Shown here piece after piece: positions 38,471 to 47,815 of a stretch of DNA of 64,000 nt (its first letter is position 1; each line of letters opens with the position of its first letter). This stretch comes from Virgibacillus sp. NKC19-3 (GTDB lineage: Bacteria; Bacillota; Bacilli; Bacillales; Amphibacillaceae). A program made the position numbers and the translations under genes. Below the pieces are notes generated by a model, which was given only the letters and a program-made list of their open reading frames with translations, searched no databases and was not told the DNA's origin. The DNA is taken from positions 2,356,001 through 2,420,000 of the forward strand of contig NZ_JAGYHC010000001.1 in NCBI RefSeq assembly GCF_019837165.1, in the 5' to 3' direction.

Positions 38471-38596
38471 TTTAGAAGCGATGTATATTCGGACTTTATT
38501 TGTAAAAAACTCGTTTGTTCCAACCTCTTTTTACTTTTTATTCCACGGAGAGGATATAGGAATATACTGGTTGATTGCCTTTATGAACTTCAACTT

Positions 38597-40198
38597 CTAT
38601 ATCTTCATACGCATCATCCATATAAGAAACAAGAGCCTCAACTTCCTTATCTTCTGTATCTTCCCCTGCAAAATGGTGAGAATCTCATCATCTTCTGAAA
38701 TCATTTCATTAATTAATAATTTTACGACTTCCGTTTTGTTTTGATGTGATGCTTTAATTTTACCATCTGCTATTCCCATGAAGTTACCATTTTCAATCAT
38801 CATGCCGTCAATCTGCGTATCACGCACTGCATATGTAACTTGTCCGGTTTTAACAAATTTTCTTGCTTCATTCATTGTTTTTTGATTCGTCGTAATATCA
38901 GATTGAGGGTGAAATGCTAATATCGCACTTATCCCTTGTGGGATTGTATTTGTTGGTACAACTTCTACATTTTCTTCTGCTAATTCTGCGGCTTGATCTG
39001 CTGCCATAATAATATTTTTGTTATTAGGTAAAATTAATATGTTTTTGGCATTTGCTTGTTTAATAGCATCGGTAATATCCTGTGTGCTAGGATTCATTGT
39101 TTGCCCACCTTCAATAACAACAGTAGCACCAAGGCTTTCCAATAATGTTTGCAAACCATTTCCGATTGCAACAGTCACAATTGCATATTCCGCTTTTTCT
39201 TTTGGTGTTTCTTTATTGCCTTTTTCTTCTACTAACGCCGTATGCTGCTCACGCATGTTTTCAATCTTCATGTTTGTCAAGCTTCCATATCGCTGTCCAA
39301 TTGTCATAACTGTTCCTGGATACTCCGCATGTACATGAACTTTTACGATATCATCATCGGAGACAACTAATAAGGAATCTCCATGCTCACTTAATTCATT
39401 ACGAAAATCTTCTTCGTTAAAAGGATGTTTAGCTATTTTCTCATCTTCAAATTTAACCATAAATTCCGTGCAATAACCAAATTCAATATCAGCTGTATCC
39501 ATGAAATCCTGTGTGATTTTGTGGTGTTCTGCATTTATCATATCATCCATATCTATATCAGCGTCATTCTCAGGGAGCTTTTCCCCTTTTAACGCAGCAA
39601 GAAACCCTTCATAAATAGTAACCAGACCTTGTCCACCTGAATCAACAACACCGACTTCCTTTAATACAGGTAATAAATCAGGTGTACGTTTTAAAGATGC
39701 TTTGGCCTCCGTTATCACATTTTCCATTAAAGCGATTACATCGTTTTTCGTTTTCGCTTGTTTAACAGCTTCTTGTGCAGCATCTTTTGCAACCGTTAAA
39801 ATAGTCCCTTCCACCGGTTTCATCACAGCTTTATATGCAGTTTGAACACCACTATCAAAAGCATTTGCTAAATCTTTCGCTGTAAGGGCTTGTTTTTTAC
39901 CCATGCCTTTTGAAAAACCACGGAAAATTTGCGAGAGAATAACACCAGAATTTCCTCTTGCTCCCATTAATAACCCTTTAGCAAAGGCATTTGCTACTTC
40001 AGAGATATTATTACTATCCATCGTCTTAACTTCACTCGCTCCGGAAGTCATCGATAAATTCATATTTGTTCCAGTATCACCATCTGGTACTGGAAATACA
40101 TTTAACGCATCAATTTTTTTGGCATTATCTGCTAAATGATAAGCTCCGAGCTGTACCATGTGCGCAAAAGTAACACCATCCAATTTTTGTACCGTCAC
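38597..40198 (-). CDS. fakA: Fatty acid kinase catalytic subunit FakA (YloV), C-terminal frameshift
   Basis: DAK/DhaL-type kinase that phosphorylates FakB-bound fatty acids. The ATP domain begins near NVFPVPDGDTGTNMNLSMTSG, with GARGNSGVILSQIFRGFSKG. The start is GTG 40198, 8 bases after GGAGG. As read, the last 20 or so codons are out of frame and stop at 38597. Adding one G to the GGGG run (38663-38666) gives DTEDKEVEALVSYMDDAYED and an ending YSYILSVE, the normal YloV tail, with stop at 38538 and 553 residues. Either a slight truncation or a base error. It follows yloU. Confidence 0.93.
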   Translation of the reverse strand: MTVQKLDGVTFAHMVQLGAYHLADNAKKIDALNVFPVPDGDTGTNMNLSMTSGASEVKTMDSNNISEVANAFAKGLLMGARGNSGVILSQIFRGFSKGMGKKQALTAKDLANAFDSGVQTAYKAVMKPVEGTILTVAKDAAQEAVKQAKTKNDVIALMENVITEAKASLKRTPDLLPVLKEVGVVDSGGQGLVTIYEGFLAALKGEKLPENDADIDMDDMINAEHHKITQDFMDTADIEFGYCTEFMVKFEDEKIAKHPFNEEDFRNELSEHGDSLLVVSDDDIVKVHVHAEYPGTVMTIGQRYGSLTNMKIENMREQHTALVEEKGNKETPKEKAEYAIVTVAIGNGLQTLLESLGATVVIEGGQTMNPSTQDITDAIKQANAKNILILPNNKNIIMAADQAAELAEENVEVVPTNTIPQGISAILAFHPQSDITTNQKTMNEARKFVKTGQVTYAVRDTQIDGMMIENGNFMGIADGKIKASHQNKTEVVKLLINEMISEDDEILTILQGKIQKIRKLRLLFLIWMMRMKI

Positions 40199-40235
40199 AA
40201 CTACTTCCTCCTCTAAAAAACAACTAAGCAAGGTT

Positions 40236-40598
40236 TTAATCCATCGCTACACGGACTCCTTGAATATATATATTTACTGAGTCAATGGCCAACCCCAATG
40301 AATGATTCAATGTGTATTTAACTTGGGATTGAACATTGTGAGCCACTTCAGATATCTTCGTTCCATAGCTTACGATAATATACATATCAATATGCAAGTG
40401 GCTTTCTTTCTGGCGTACAACAACACCTTTTGAAAAGTTTTCTCTTCTAAGAATTTCAGCAATTCCATCTCTAATTTGACTTTTAGACGCCATACCCACA
40501 ATGCCATAGCATTCGACTGCTGCACCACCTGCAATTGTGGCAATAACCTCATTTGTAATTGTTACGTGACCATCATTTGTATTAAGTTCAATGGACAT
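40236..40598 (-). CDS. yloU: Asp23/Gls24 family protein (YloU)
   Basis: A 120-residue Asp23/Gls24 envelope-stress type protein, with ITNEVIATIAGGAAVECYGIVGM and HLHIDMYIIVSYGTKISEVA. Its exact role is unknown; the pairing with fakA is widely conserved in Firmicutes. ATG 40598 is chosen for the AAGGAGG just upstream; the frame extends to 40673 without a ribosome site. It starts a short yloU-fakA operon. Confidence 0.94.
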   Translation of the reverse strand: MSIELNTNDGHVTITNEVIATIAGGAAVECYGIVGMASKSQIRDGIAEILRRENFSKGVVVRQKESHLHIDMYIIVSYGTKISEVAHNVQSQVKYTLNHSLGLAIDSVNIYIQGVRVAMD

Positions 40599-40819
40599 AT
40601 TAAGCCTCCTTAGCCAACCGCTCATATACGCATATTTTACTACATTAAAAACAAATTTAAAAGCAGATACCAATTTACATAATTTTTACCTTATCACAAT
40701 GGACGATTTGTTTTATTGTGTCAAGCTGTTTATCTTTATCATGTCAAAATATAGATCATCTTATAAAGCAACGTTGCCAGCAAAAACCATTCCAAGACAA
40801 ACAATCCCCCAACGAAAGA

Positions 40820-40848
40820 TTGCATTATGTCATGACTTGTGATAAATT
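40820..40848 (+). promoter_or_regulatory. Possible promoter of rpmB
   Basis: Plus-strand -35 TTGCAT (40820-40825), 17-base spacer, weak -10 TAAATT (40843-40848). Confidence 0.45.
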
Positions 40849-40891
40849 AAGTAAGTATAAAAATGACATATGTTAGATTAGGAGGGATACC

Positions 40892-41080
40892 ATGGCTAGA
40901 AAATGTGTTGTTACTGGACGTAAAACTCGCAGTGGAAACCAACGTTCTCACGCTATGAATTCCAACAAGCGTAATTGGAAAGCTAATGTGCAAAAAGTAC
41001 GTATTATGGTAAACGGCAAACCTAAACGTGTTTATGTTTCTGCACGCGCACTTAAATCGGGTAAAGTCGAGCGCGTATAA
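40892..41080 (+). CDS. rpmB: 50S ribosomal protein L28
   Basis: 62-residue large-subunit protein, [20 protein letters not shown] at the N-terminus, with AGGAGGG upstream. It is the only backbone translation gene here on the plus strand and is convergent with spoVM, the same orientation as in B. subtilis. Ends at a terminator shared with spoVM. Confidence 0.98.
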   Translation: MARKCVVTGRKTRSGNQRSHAMNSNKRNWKANVQKVRIMVNGKPKRVYVSARALKSGKVERV

Positions 41081-41118
41081 TATACTAACATTAAGTACAG
41101 GAAGCACACGTAAAACCT

Positions 41119-41163
41119 AAAAAGCACCAGTGTATACATATAGTGTATACCGGGTGCTTTTTT
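41119..41163. terminator. Terminator between rpmB and spoVM
   Basis: AAAGCACC pairs with GGTGCTTT, with inner GTATAC palindromes pairing across a short loop, followed by TTTTTT on the plus strand; As on the other side allow use from both directions. Confidence 0.8.
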
Positions 41164-41255
41164 GATACCTCCAAGGACAATGTTTTATGGAAAACGGGCA
41201 ATTCGTTTCAAAAAATAAGCTTCTGCCAAATTTGCCTGACAAAAGCTAGTCTCCA

Positions 41256-41339
41256 TTATTTATCTTTTTTAAAAGCACCAATACAAACCCTGACAAATCC
41301 GCCAATAAATCTTGGGAGTTTAATCGTATAAAATTTCAT
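41256..41339 (-). CDS. spoVM: Stage V sporulation protein M
   Basis: A 27-residue amphipathic peptide, MKFYTIKLPRFIGGF then VRVCIGAFKKDK, which marks the convex forespore membrane and anchors SpoIVA to start coat assembly. It matches the 26-residue B. subtilis SpoVM (identical first eight residues, conserved Pro9, GG at 13-14). AGGAGGG lies upstream of the ATG. Its site between rpmB and thiN is the same as in B. subtilis. It shows that the organism is a spore former. Confidence 0.95.
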   Translation of the reverse strand: MKFYTIKLPRFIGGFVRVCIGAFKKDK

Positions 41340-41360
41340 GAGTTCGCCCTCCTCTAAAAA

Positions 41361-42017
41361 CTACACTGGATTCATGTCACAACTCTTTACTAGTAATAAT
41401 ATGCCTTCTTTGTACGAAAAAGTACCATTATTTAAAAGAAGCCTGTTTGAAATACATAGTGTCGAGCCCCAGGAAATTGTTTGGCCAACTAATGAATACC
41501 TGAATCCGGATAAATGCAGCCCCCGTACATGTTGCGAAAACGGGATAAAAGAAATAATGGGGTAATTATCATCATGCCTGACAACATGCTCGCCCGGTAA
41601 GGTTAATTCTAAATAATTTGATTTATCTATCATAACTCCCTGAATACCTTTCGTTACAATGGAATATAGAAGTTGTATATTTACTAGTTCCTGATCGATT
41701 CTTCCACCAGTGACACCAAATAAATATATTTGATTCGGGCATAATTCATACGATTGTAGAAGCGCTAGCTCTATATCCGTTTCATCCTTTTCAGGGGGAT
41801 ATTCTACAAAGACTTTGGTGTTTTTTTGAATGGCATCTTTTTCTTCTTCGTTAATAGAATCAAAATCTCCTATTGCGTATTCGATCGGAATCTGATTTTT
41901 CGTTAATGTCCAAGCGCCTCGATCCGCACCTATCCAAATATCAACTTTGCTCATAAACTGTTGGAAATCAGGATGAAGCTCTATCGGACCATTCCCTACA
42001 ATTGCTACAGATACCAT
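41361..42017 (-). CDS. thiN: Thiamine pyrophosphokinase
   Basis: Transfers pyrophosphate from ATP to thiamine to make the active cofactor. WIGADRGAWTLTKNQIPIEYAIGDFDS at the N-terminal half carries the acidic metal-binding GDFDS motif, and the C-terminal beta-domain holds LFGVTGGRIDQE and the thiamine-site region. Length 218 is typical. It lies between rpe and spoVM. Confidence 0.95.
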   Translation of the reverse strand: MVSVAIVGNGPIELHPDFQQFMSKVDIWIGADRGAWTLTKNQIPIEYAIGDFDSINEEEKDAIQKNTKVFVEYPPEKDETDIELALLQSYELCPNQIYLFGVTGGRIDQELVNIQLLYSIVTKGIQGVMIDKSNYLELTLPGEHVVRHDDNYPIISFIPFSQHVRGLHLSGFRYSLVGQTISWGSTLCISNRLLLNNGTFSYKEGILLLVKSCDMNPV

Positions 42018-42022
42018 AAATT

Positions 42023-42682
42023 CTACTTCCCATCTGCGGCATCTATAATATTTTTTATTGCTTCCTGTCTATCGGCATGGTTAAATACAGCGCTCCCTGC
42101 AACCAATACATCCGCTCCGGCATCTACACATTTTTTAGCAGTTTGACTATTTATTCCGCCATCTACTTCAATTTCAAAAGATACATTCATTTCCTCCCGC
42201 CATTTGGCAACTTGTTTTATTTTTTGAATTGTATTATCAATGAAAGTCTGTCCGCCAAACCCTGGATTTACAGTCATAATTAAAATGATATCCACGTCTG
42301 GTAATATAGGACGTAGCGTTTCAACAGGTGTTGCCGGATTAATAACAACACCTGCTTTGACTCCATTCTCTCTAATCTGCTGAACTGTTCGATGCAGATG
42401 GAGGCATGCTTCCTGATGGACAGTAATGATTGAAGCACCAGAACTCGCAAACATTGCTATATAATCATCCGGATTTTCAATCATTAAATGAACGTCCAAA
42501 GGCAATGAAACAATTGGCTGTATAGCACTTACAACCAAAGGACCTATTGTAATATTTGGAACAAAGTGGCCATCCATCACGTCCACATGAATATAATCTG
42601 CTCCGCTGCGCTCGACGTCTTTTATTTCTTCACCTAAATTTGCAAAATCTGCTGATAATATCGATGGTGCTATCTTGGTCAT
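42023..42682 (-). CDS. rpe: Ribulose-phosphate 3-epimerase
   Basis: TIM-barrel enzyme of the pentose phosphate pathway. KIAPSILSADFANLGEEI, HVDVMDGHFVPNITIGP and MTVNPGFGGQTFI contain the catalytic Asp and His residues, and EVDGGI the C-terminal phosphate site. ATG 42682 gives 219 residues with GAGG 8 bases upstream; a TTG two codons earlier is less likely. It follows rsgA directly. Confidence 0.97.
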   Translation of the reverse strand: MTKIAPSILSADFANLGEEIKDVERSGADYIHVDVMDGHFVPNITIGPLVVSAIQPIVSLPLDVHLMIENPDDYIAMFASSGASIITVHQEACLHLHRTVQQIRENGVKAGVVINPATPVETLRPILPDVDIILIMTVNPGFGGQTFIDNTIQKIKQVAKWREEMNVSFEIEVDGGINSQTAKKCVDAGADVLVAGSAVFNHADRQEAIKNIIDAADGK

Positions 42683-42684
42683 TG

Positions 42685-43566
42685 TCAATACCTCGGCTTT
42701 CGTGATTGATTATTTTTTAAAAAACGCAAATAGTGTTCATATCTGTATGCTGCTATTTCTTTTCGCTCTACAGCTTGTTTTACCGCACACTTTGGTTCTT
42801 TATGATGCATACAACCTCGGAATTTACAATCTGCTTTGATTTCTCTCATTTCCGGGAAACAGTCTGCTAGTTCTTCTACATCTATTTCACTTAAATCCAA
42901 AGAACTAAACCCTGGCGTATCTGCTACTAAGCCGTGTTGGATCTGCTGAAGTTCCACATGTCTGGTTGTATGCTTCCCTCTTCCCAGACTTTTGGAGATC
43001 TCGGCTGTTTTTAGCAGTAGAGATGGCTTTAAGGCATTTAAAATAGATGATTTCCCAACACCTGACTGCCCGGCAAAAACAGTTATATTATTTGAAAAGT
43101 AATGGGCAAAATTTGGTAAATGACTTGGCTCCTTTGTTGAAAGTAGTTCAACATCATAGCCGATTTCCTGATAGTCTTTTTGATAGCTTATCATGTTCGA
43201 TCTCTCTTCATCTGAAGTAAGATCCATTTTAGTAATAAAAATAACTGGCTTAATATTCTTCGCTTCAATCAATACAAGAAACTGGTCTAACAAAACGGTA
43301 CTAAAAGCAGGGTCAACGGCAGAACTGACAATAATAGCTTGATCAATATTCGCTATTGGTGGACGCACTAGTTCATTTTCTCTTTGCTTAATTGCCATAA
43401 TATATCCTTCATTAGGGTTACTTATATCAAAAGTAACAAAATCACCTACCAGAGGTGTTATCTTTTTATTCCGAAAAAGGCCCCTTCCCCTGCATTGATA
43501 TATATGCTCCTCTGCTTGAACATAATAGAATCCACTTAACGCCTTTATTATTCTACCCTCTGCCAT
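42685..43566 (-). CDS. rsgA: Ribosome small subunit GTPase RsgA (CpgA)
   Basis: Circularly permuted GTPase that checks 30S maturation. N-terminal OB-fold, then G4 ITKMDL before the P-loop GQSGVGKSSILNAL, G3 DTPGF, and a C-terminal zinc-binding region with CKFRGCMHHKEPKCAV. Length 293 is typical. Between prkC and rpe; in B. subtilis CpgA is phosphorylated by PrkC, so a link is likely but inferred. Confidence 0.98.
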   Translation of the reverse strand: MAEGRIIKALSGFYYVQAEEHIYQCRGRGLFRNKKITPLVGDFVTFDISNPNEGYIMAIKQRENELVRPPIANIDQAIIVSSAVDPAFSTVLLDQFLVLIEAKNIKPVIFITKMDLTSDEERSNMISYQKDYQEIGYDVELLSTKEPSHLPNFAHYFSNNITVFAGQSGVGKSSILNALKPSLLLKTAEISKSLGRGKHTTRHVELQQIQHGLVADTPGFSSLDLSEIDVEELADCFPEMREIKADCKFRGCMHHKEPKCAVKQAVERKEIAAYRYEHYLRFLKNNQSRKPRY

Positions 43567-45633
43567 TTATGCACCTTCTTCATCTTCATCTTCTTCACTT
43601 TCTTCATCGTCATACGAAACGGTCTCTTCTGTAAGTACTTCATCGTCACGCATAATTCTATACGCAGCGTCATCATTTGGGGCGATGGTTAAAGTAAATG
43701 TATACTCTGTATCTTCGGTAATTTCCTCTTCTTGATACACTTCATCTATATCATTGTTCATATCATCAATATAGATTTGAACGGTTTGTTCTTCCGGATC
43801 TTCCTCATCCCCTTCGGATTCTTCATCTGCCTCCGATTCTTCACTATCTTCATCCTCCAGATTGTATGGTACCGTGTAGGTTATAGAATGAGAAGCTGGG
43901 GATTGTTCTTCAGGCCCAGATGATATATATACATTTACCGTAGAACCTTCTTCTAATTCTGTATTAGCTTCAGGTTCTTGGCGAATCACTTCTCCCTCAG
44001 GTGTGCTGTCCGAATTCTCTTCCACCAGATTCATGGTTAAATTTTGATTATCTAAATAATCACTCGCTTCCTCTTCCGTCATTCCGGAAAGATTATTTAA
44101 ACTGACTAATTCTGGACCAATACTTACTTCAAATATAACACTCGTTTCACTTGGTACAACGTCACTATCCGGTTTTGGTTGAATTTGAGTGAGAATTTCT
44201 CCAACCGGGCGATCGGAATGTGTGTCATAACTAATTATTTCTTCATAATCTTCTTCAAGTATTCGCTCAACTTGATTGTAATCTCTTCCGACATAATCAT
44301 CAAAAGCCTCTGTTTCTTTCCCTTGACTAACAAATATCGTTATCGACGATCCTTCCTTAACAGTTCTTCCGGTTTGTGGATCTGTTTTTAATACAAGTCC
44401 CTCTTCTATTTCATCAGAATAACTTAATTCTTGTTCTGTCGTTAATTTAAGATTTTCCAATTCATCTTCTGCTTCACCAGCTTCCATTTCAGCTACATCT
44501 GGTACAGTAACATCATTCGGTTGTAAAAGAAAAAATGCAACCAATCCGGACACAAGTAAAATGAATAAAACGACAGCTATGATGATCCACTTTTTCCGAC
44601 GCTTCTTCTTCGGCTTTTTCTTTTTTTTATCTTTTTTTGACTTCTTCTTATTTTTTTCATCTGGTGAATAGTTTTTAGTGCTTCCGGTTGTTTGATGAAC
44701 CATCGTATCCTGATCTGCATTTTGCTCTGTCTGATTGTCTGTGATAATTGGAATTGCCTTCGTTTCTTCTCCAGCCTCAATAGGTGGTGAATAAACTTCT
44801 TCATTGATTTTACCGGGATCTAAAGCAGTTTCTATGGCATCCTCAACATCATAAACCGTCTCATAACGGTGAAAGGGATCCTTAGCTGTAGCTTTTAGAA
44901 CAATATTCTCAACACTTTGTGGAACATCTGGATTAAATCTTCTCACAGATGGTGTATCACTCTGTAAATGTTTTAAGGCAATAGAAACTGGAGTTTGGCC
45001 AGAAAAAGGAAGTCTACCTGTTAAGAGCTCGAAAAGTACAATCCCAAGGGAATAAATATCGGACTTTTTTGTTGCAGTACCACCTCTTGCTTGCTCCGGC
45101 GATAAATAATGAACAGACCCTAAAATGGAATTCGTTTGCGTTAAGGAAGTTGCGCTTAATGCAATAGCAATACCAAAATCAGTCACTTTAGCTTGTCCAT
45201 TAGCATCAATTAAAATATTCTGTGGCTTTATGTCCCTATGCACAATATCATTTGCATGTGCATGCGCAATTGCAGAAGTTAGTTGTTTCATAATATCCAA
45301 GGCTTTCTGAACTTCTATAGGACCATGCATTTGTATGTATTCTTTAAGGGTCATCCCGTCCACATATTCCATGACCATGTACAAAATTTGGTCTTCTTCT
45401 CCTACATCATAAATATTTACAATATTTGGATGTGAAAGACTTGTAGCTGATTGCGCTTCTCGGTCAAATCGTGCGATAAATTCTTCGTCATGGGCATATT
45501 CCAATCGAAGCACTTTTATGGCGACATCGCGATCCAAAATCGTATCTCGTGCTAAATAGACATTTGCCATGCCGCCTCCGCCAATTGTTTCTTTTATTTG
45601 GTATCGATCATTTAACAGGCGGCCGTTCAGCAT
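43567..45633 (-). CDS. prkC: PASTA-domain Ser/Thr kinase PrkC
   Basis: Membrane kinase that senses peptidoglycan fragments and controls germination and growth. Kinase domain at about 10-270 with GGGGMANVYLA, Lys40, HRDIKPQN (133-140) and DFG (152-154); a Lys-rich juxtamembrane stretch; one transmembrane segment at about 350-372 (WIIIAVVLFILLVSGLVAFF); then extracellular PASTA repeats (three) and a C-terminal domain ending in a Glu/Asp-rich tail. Length 688. Overlaps prpC by 7 bases, so kinase and phosphatase are coupled. Confidence 0.97.
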   Translation of the reverse strand: MLNGRLLNDRYQIKETIGGGGMANVYLARDTILDRDVAIKVLRLEYAHDEEFIARFDREAQSATSLSHPNIVNIYDVGEEDQILYMVMEYVDGMTLKEYIQMHGPIEVQKALDIMKQLTSAIAHAHANDIVHRDIKPQNILIDANGQAKVTDFGIAIALSATSLTQTNSILGSVHYLSPEQARGGTATKKSDIYSLGIVLFELLTGRLPFSGQTPVSIALKHLQSDTPSVRRFNPDVPQSVENIVLKATAKDPFHRYETVYDVEDAIETALDPGKINEEVYSPPIEAGEETKAIPIITDNQTEQNADQDTMVHQTTGSTKNYSPDEKNKKKSKKDKKKKKPKKKRRKKWIIIAVVLFILLVSGLVAFFLLQPNDVTVPDVAEMEAGEAEDELENLKLTTEQELSYSDEIEEGLVLKTDPQTGRTVKEGSSITIFVSQGKETEAFDDYVGRDYNQVERILEEDYEEIISYDTHSDRPVGEILTQIQPKPDSDVVPSETSVIFEVSIGPELVSLNNLSGMTEEEASDYLDNQNLTMNLVEENSDSTPEGEVIRQEPEANTELEEGSTVNVYISSGPEEQSPASHSITYTVPYNLEDEDSEESEADEESEGDEEDPEEQTVQIYIDDMNNDIDEVYQEEEITEDTEYTFTLTIAPNDDAAYRIMRDDEVLTEETVSYDDEESEEDEDEEGA

Positions 45634-46388
45634 GGATTTTCACCTTCTTTTAGAGTGGAATCATGCCAAACGATCAGGAGTGAAATATTATCTTCTCCTC
45701 CCCGTTCGTTCGCCAATTCAACCATTTGTTTCCCTATCTCATTTATATCACTATCAGTAGTTAAAAATGAAGCAAGTTCTTCATCTGAAACCTTGTTTGT
45801 TAAGCCGTCAGAACACAGTAGAACTCTGTCCCCATGCTTCCACCAAACAGATTGCGTCTCGGCGATCGCATTTTCTTCTGTTCCAAGTGCTCGCAGAAGC
45901 ACATTTTTTCTTGGATGCTGTTCCGCATCATCTTTGGAGATTTGCCCGGAACGAACAAGTTCATTAACCAATGAATGATCCTCTGTCATTTGGTTAAAAC
46001 CACTTTCACTATACAAATAACAACGGCTGTCACCAATATGCGAAATGGTAATAAATTCTTCTGTACAAATGGTCACCACAACCGTTGTTCCCATTCCTTC
46101 GTATTCCGAATTTGCAAGTGCATGTGCGTAAATGGATTCATTTATCTCTATTATAGCTTGAGAGATCCATTGTTCTGCTTCTTCTGCTGAATATAATTCG
46201 TTACTTTTCTTCCATTTCTCTTCGATTAAAGAGATTGCCATTTGACTTGCAACATCTCCCGCTTGATGGCCACCCATTCCATCGGCGATGATTGCCAATA
46301 ACTGTCGGAATGAATTATAAAAAACGCCTCCAGCATCTTCGTTATAATTTCTAACCTTACCACGATCAGTCAGAAATTGTCCCTTCAT
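45627..46388 (-). CDS. prpC: PP2C-family Ser/Thr protein phosphatase PrpC
   Basis: Metal-dependent phosphatase opposing PrkC. The metal-site motifs RNYNEDAGG, AIIADGMGGHQAGDVAS, ISHIGDSRCYLY and LLCSDGLTNKV are all present. Length 253 is typical. Its stop overlaps the prkC start. In B. subtilis rlmN lies between rsmB and prpC, but here the two are 76 bp apart with nothing between. Confidence 0.97.
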   Translation of the reverse strand: MKGQFLTDRGKVRNYNEDAGGVFYNSFRQLLAIIADGMGGHQAGDVASQMAISLIEEKWKKSNELYSAEEAEQWISQAIIEINESIYAHALANSEYEGMGTTVVVTICTEEFITISHIGDSRCYLYSESGFNQMTEDHSLVNELVRSGQISKDDAEQHPRKNVLLRALGTEENAIAETQSVWWKHGDRVLLCSDGLTNKVSDEELASFLTTDSDINEIGKQMVELANERGGEDNISLLIVWHDSTLKEGENPC

Positions 46389-46464
46389 TCTATCACCCCT
46401 TTGAAGAAAAACAGATTATAGTATATATAAAGTATTACACAAATCAGCTCATAAAAGAACATAA

Positions 46465-47814
46465 TCATTTAACTTTTTTTAATCTGGTAATAAAGAACCC
46501 ATCTGTTTGGCATGTTTGGGGAAATAATTGTAATCCATATTCCGTAATCCCTTGTGAACCTTGTACATTAGCTGGTAATTCTTCAAAGAAATGTGTATCA
46601 ATTTTATAATCTGTATTTCGCTTTAAAAAATTTCTTACTACATGCTGATTCTCTTCTCTATCCACTGTACAGGTGCTGTAAACGAATAATCCTTCTTTTC
46701 TCAATAAAGGGGAAACGCTCTCCAATATATCTAACTGAATAGTTGCCAATCTGTGGATGTCCGCTTCTTGTTTGTCATACTTTATCTCCGGTTTTCCTCT
46801 GATAACACCCAGTCCAGAGCAAGGAGCGTCTATTAAAATCCGATCAAAACTCTCCGGTTCATGTTCTTCCTGTAAGTTCCTTGCATCCCCTTTTTTTGCA
46901 TTAATAATGGACAGCTTTCGTTCGGAGGCTTTTTTATCAATTTGTTTCACTTTCTTTTGATGAAGGTCGTAAGCGTGAATCATTCCCTGATTTTGCATTA
47001 TTTCAGCAATATGGGTTGCTTTTCCACCAGGAGCACTGCACGCGTCTAATACATGCATACCTGGTGAAACATGAAGCATTTCGGCTACAAGCATAGAGCT
47101 CTGATCCTGCACGGTAACATAGCCTTCTCTAAATAAATCTGTCTTTAGAATATTTCCCTCATCTATAATAATGCCTTGACTGGAAAAAGGGGAGGGTCTT
47201 ACTTGAAATCCATGTTCCTCCAATCGTTTCATTGCTTTATCAAGCGTTATTCTTAAGGGCTGGATACGAACAGAATGATGCTTTCGAGATAAATTAGCTT
47301 CACACATTTCCTTGGTTGTTTGATAACCATAAAAAGAGATCCAGCGTTCGACCATCCACTCCGGATGACTTGTTTCTATTGCAAGCCTCTTCGCATAATT
47401 TGTGATCGAAGTAGTATCAGGCACACCTTTTCGTTGCATATTCCGAAGTACCCCATTTACAAAAGAAGCAACGCCTTTATGACCTCGTTGTTTTGCAATG
47501 CCTACCGCTTCATGAATAATGGCATGGTCCGGGACTTTATTCAGAAAAGTCATTTGATAAACGGACATTCGCAATAATTCCCTCACCCAAGATTCAAGCT
47601 TTTTCGTTGAATCAACAACGCTTTCTAAATAATAATCTAATGTGATTTTTCGTTGAATGGTACCATAAAAAATCTCTGTTAATAGTCTTTCATCCTGTGG
47701 ACTTACGTTTCCTGACTTTAATTCATGGTCGATAAGTAAATGGCTGAACCCATGATCCTTTTCCACACGTAGTAATAAATCCAGGATTGCATTTCTTAAA
47801 TGAAAATTACTCAT
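46465..47814 (-). CDS. rsmB: 16S rRNA (cytosine-967-C5)-methyltransferase RsmB
   Basis: SAM-dependent m5C methyltransferase (Sun/Fmu). N-terminal NusB-like helical domain (about 1-130) followed by the catalytic domain with SAM site LDACSAPGGKATHIAEIM, the DAPCSGLGVIRGKPEIKYDK loop (active Cys), and YSTCTVDREEN. Length 449. It follows fmt by one base pair, and rlmN is missing downstream. Confidence 0.97.
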   Translation of the reverse strand: MSNFHLRNAILDLLLRVEKDHGFSHLLIDHELKSGNVSPQDERLLTEIFYGTIQRKITLDYYLESVVDSTKKLESWVRELLRMSVYQMTFLNKVPDHAIIHEAVGIAKQRGHKGVASFVNGVLRNMQRKGVPDTTSITNYAKRLAIETSHPEWMVERWISFYGYQTTKEMCEANLSRKHHSVRIQPLRITLDKAMKRLEEHGFQVRPSPFSSQGIIIDEGNILKTDLFREGYVTVQDQSSMLVAEMLHVSPGMHVLDACSAPGGKATHIAEIMQNQGMIHAYDLHQKKVKQIDKKASERKLSIINAKKGDARNLQEEHEPESFDRILIDAPCSGLGVIRGKPEIKYDKQEADIHRLATIQLDILESVSPLLRKEGLFVYSTCTVDREENQHVVRNFLKRNTDYKIDTHFFEELPANVQGSQGITEYGLQLFPQTCQTDGFFITRLKKVK

Positions 47815-47815
47815 A

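Noticed and set aside
38538-38666. Programmed frameshift in fakA
   Set aside because: No slippery heptamer or downstream pairing seen; a missing base in a four-G run is simpler.
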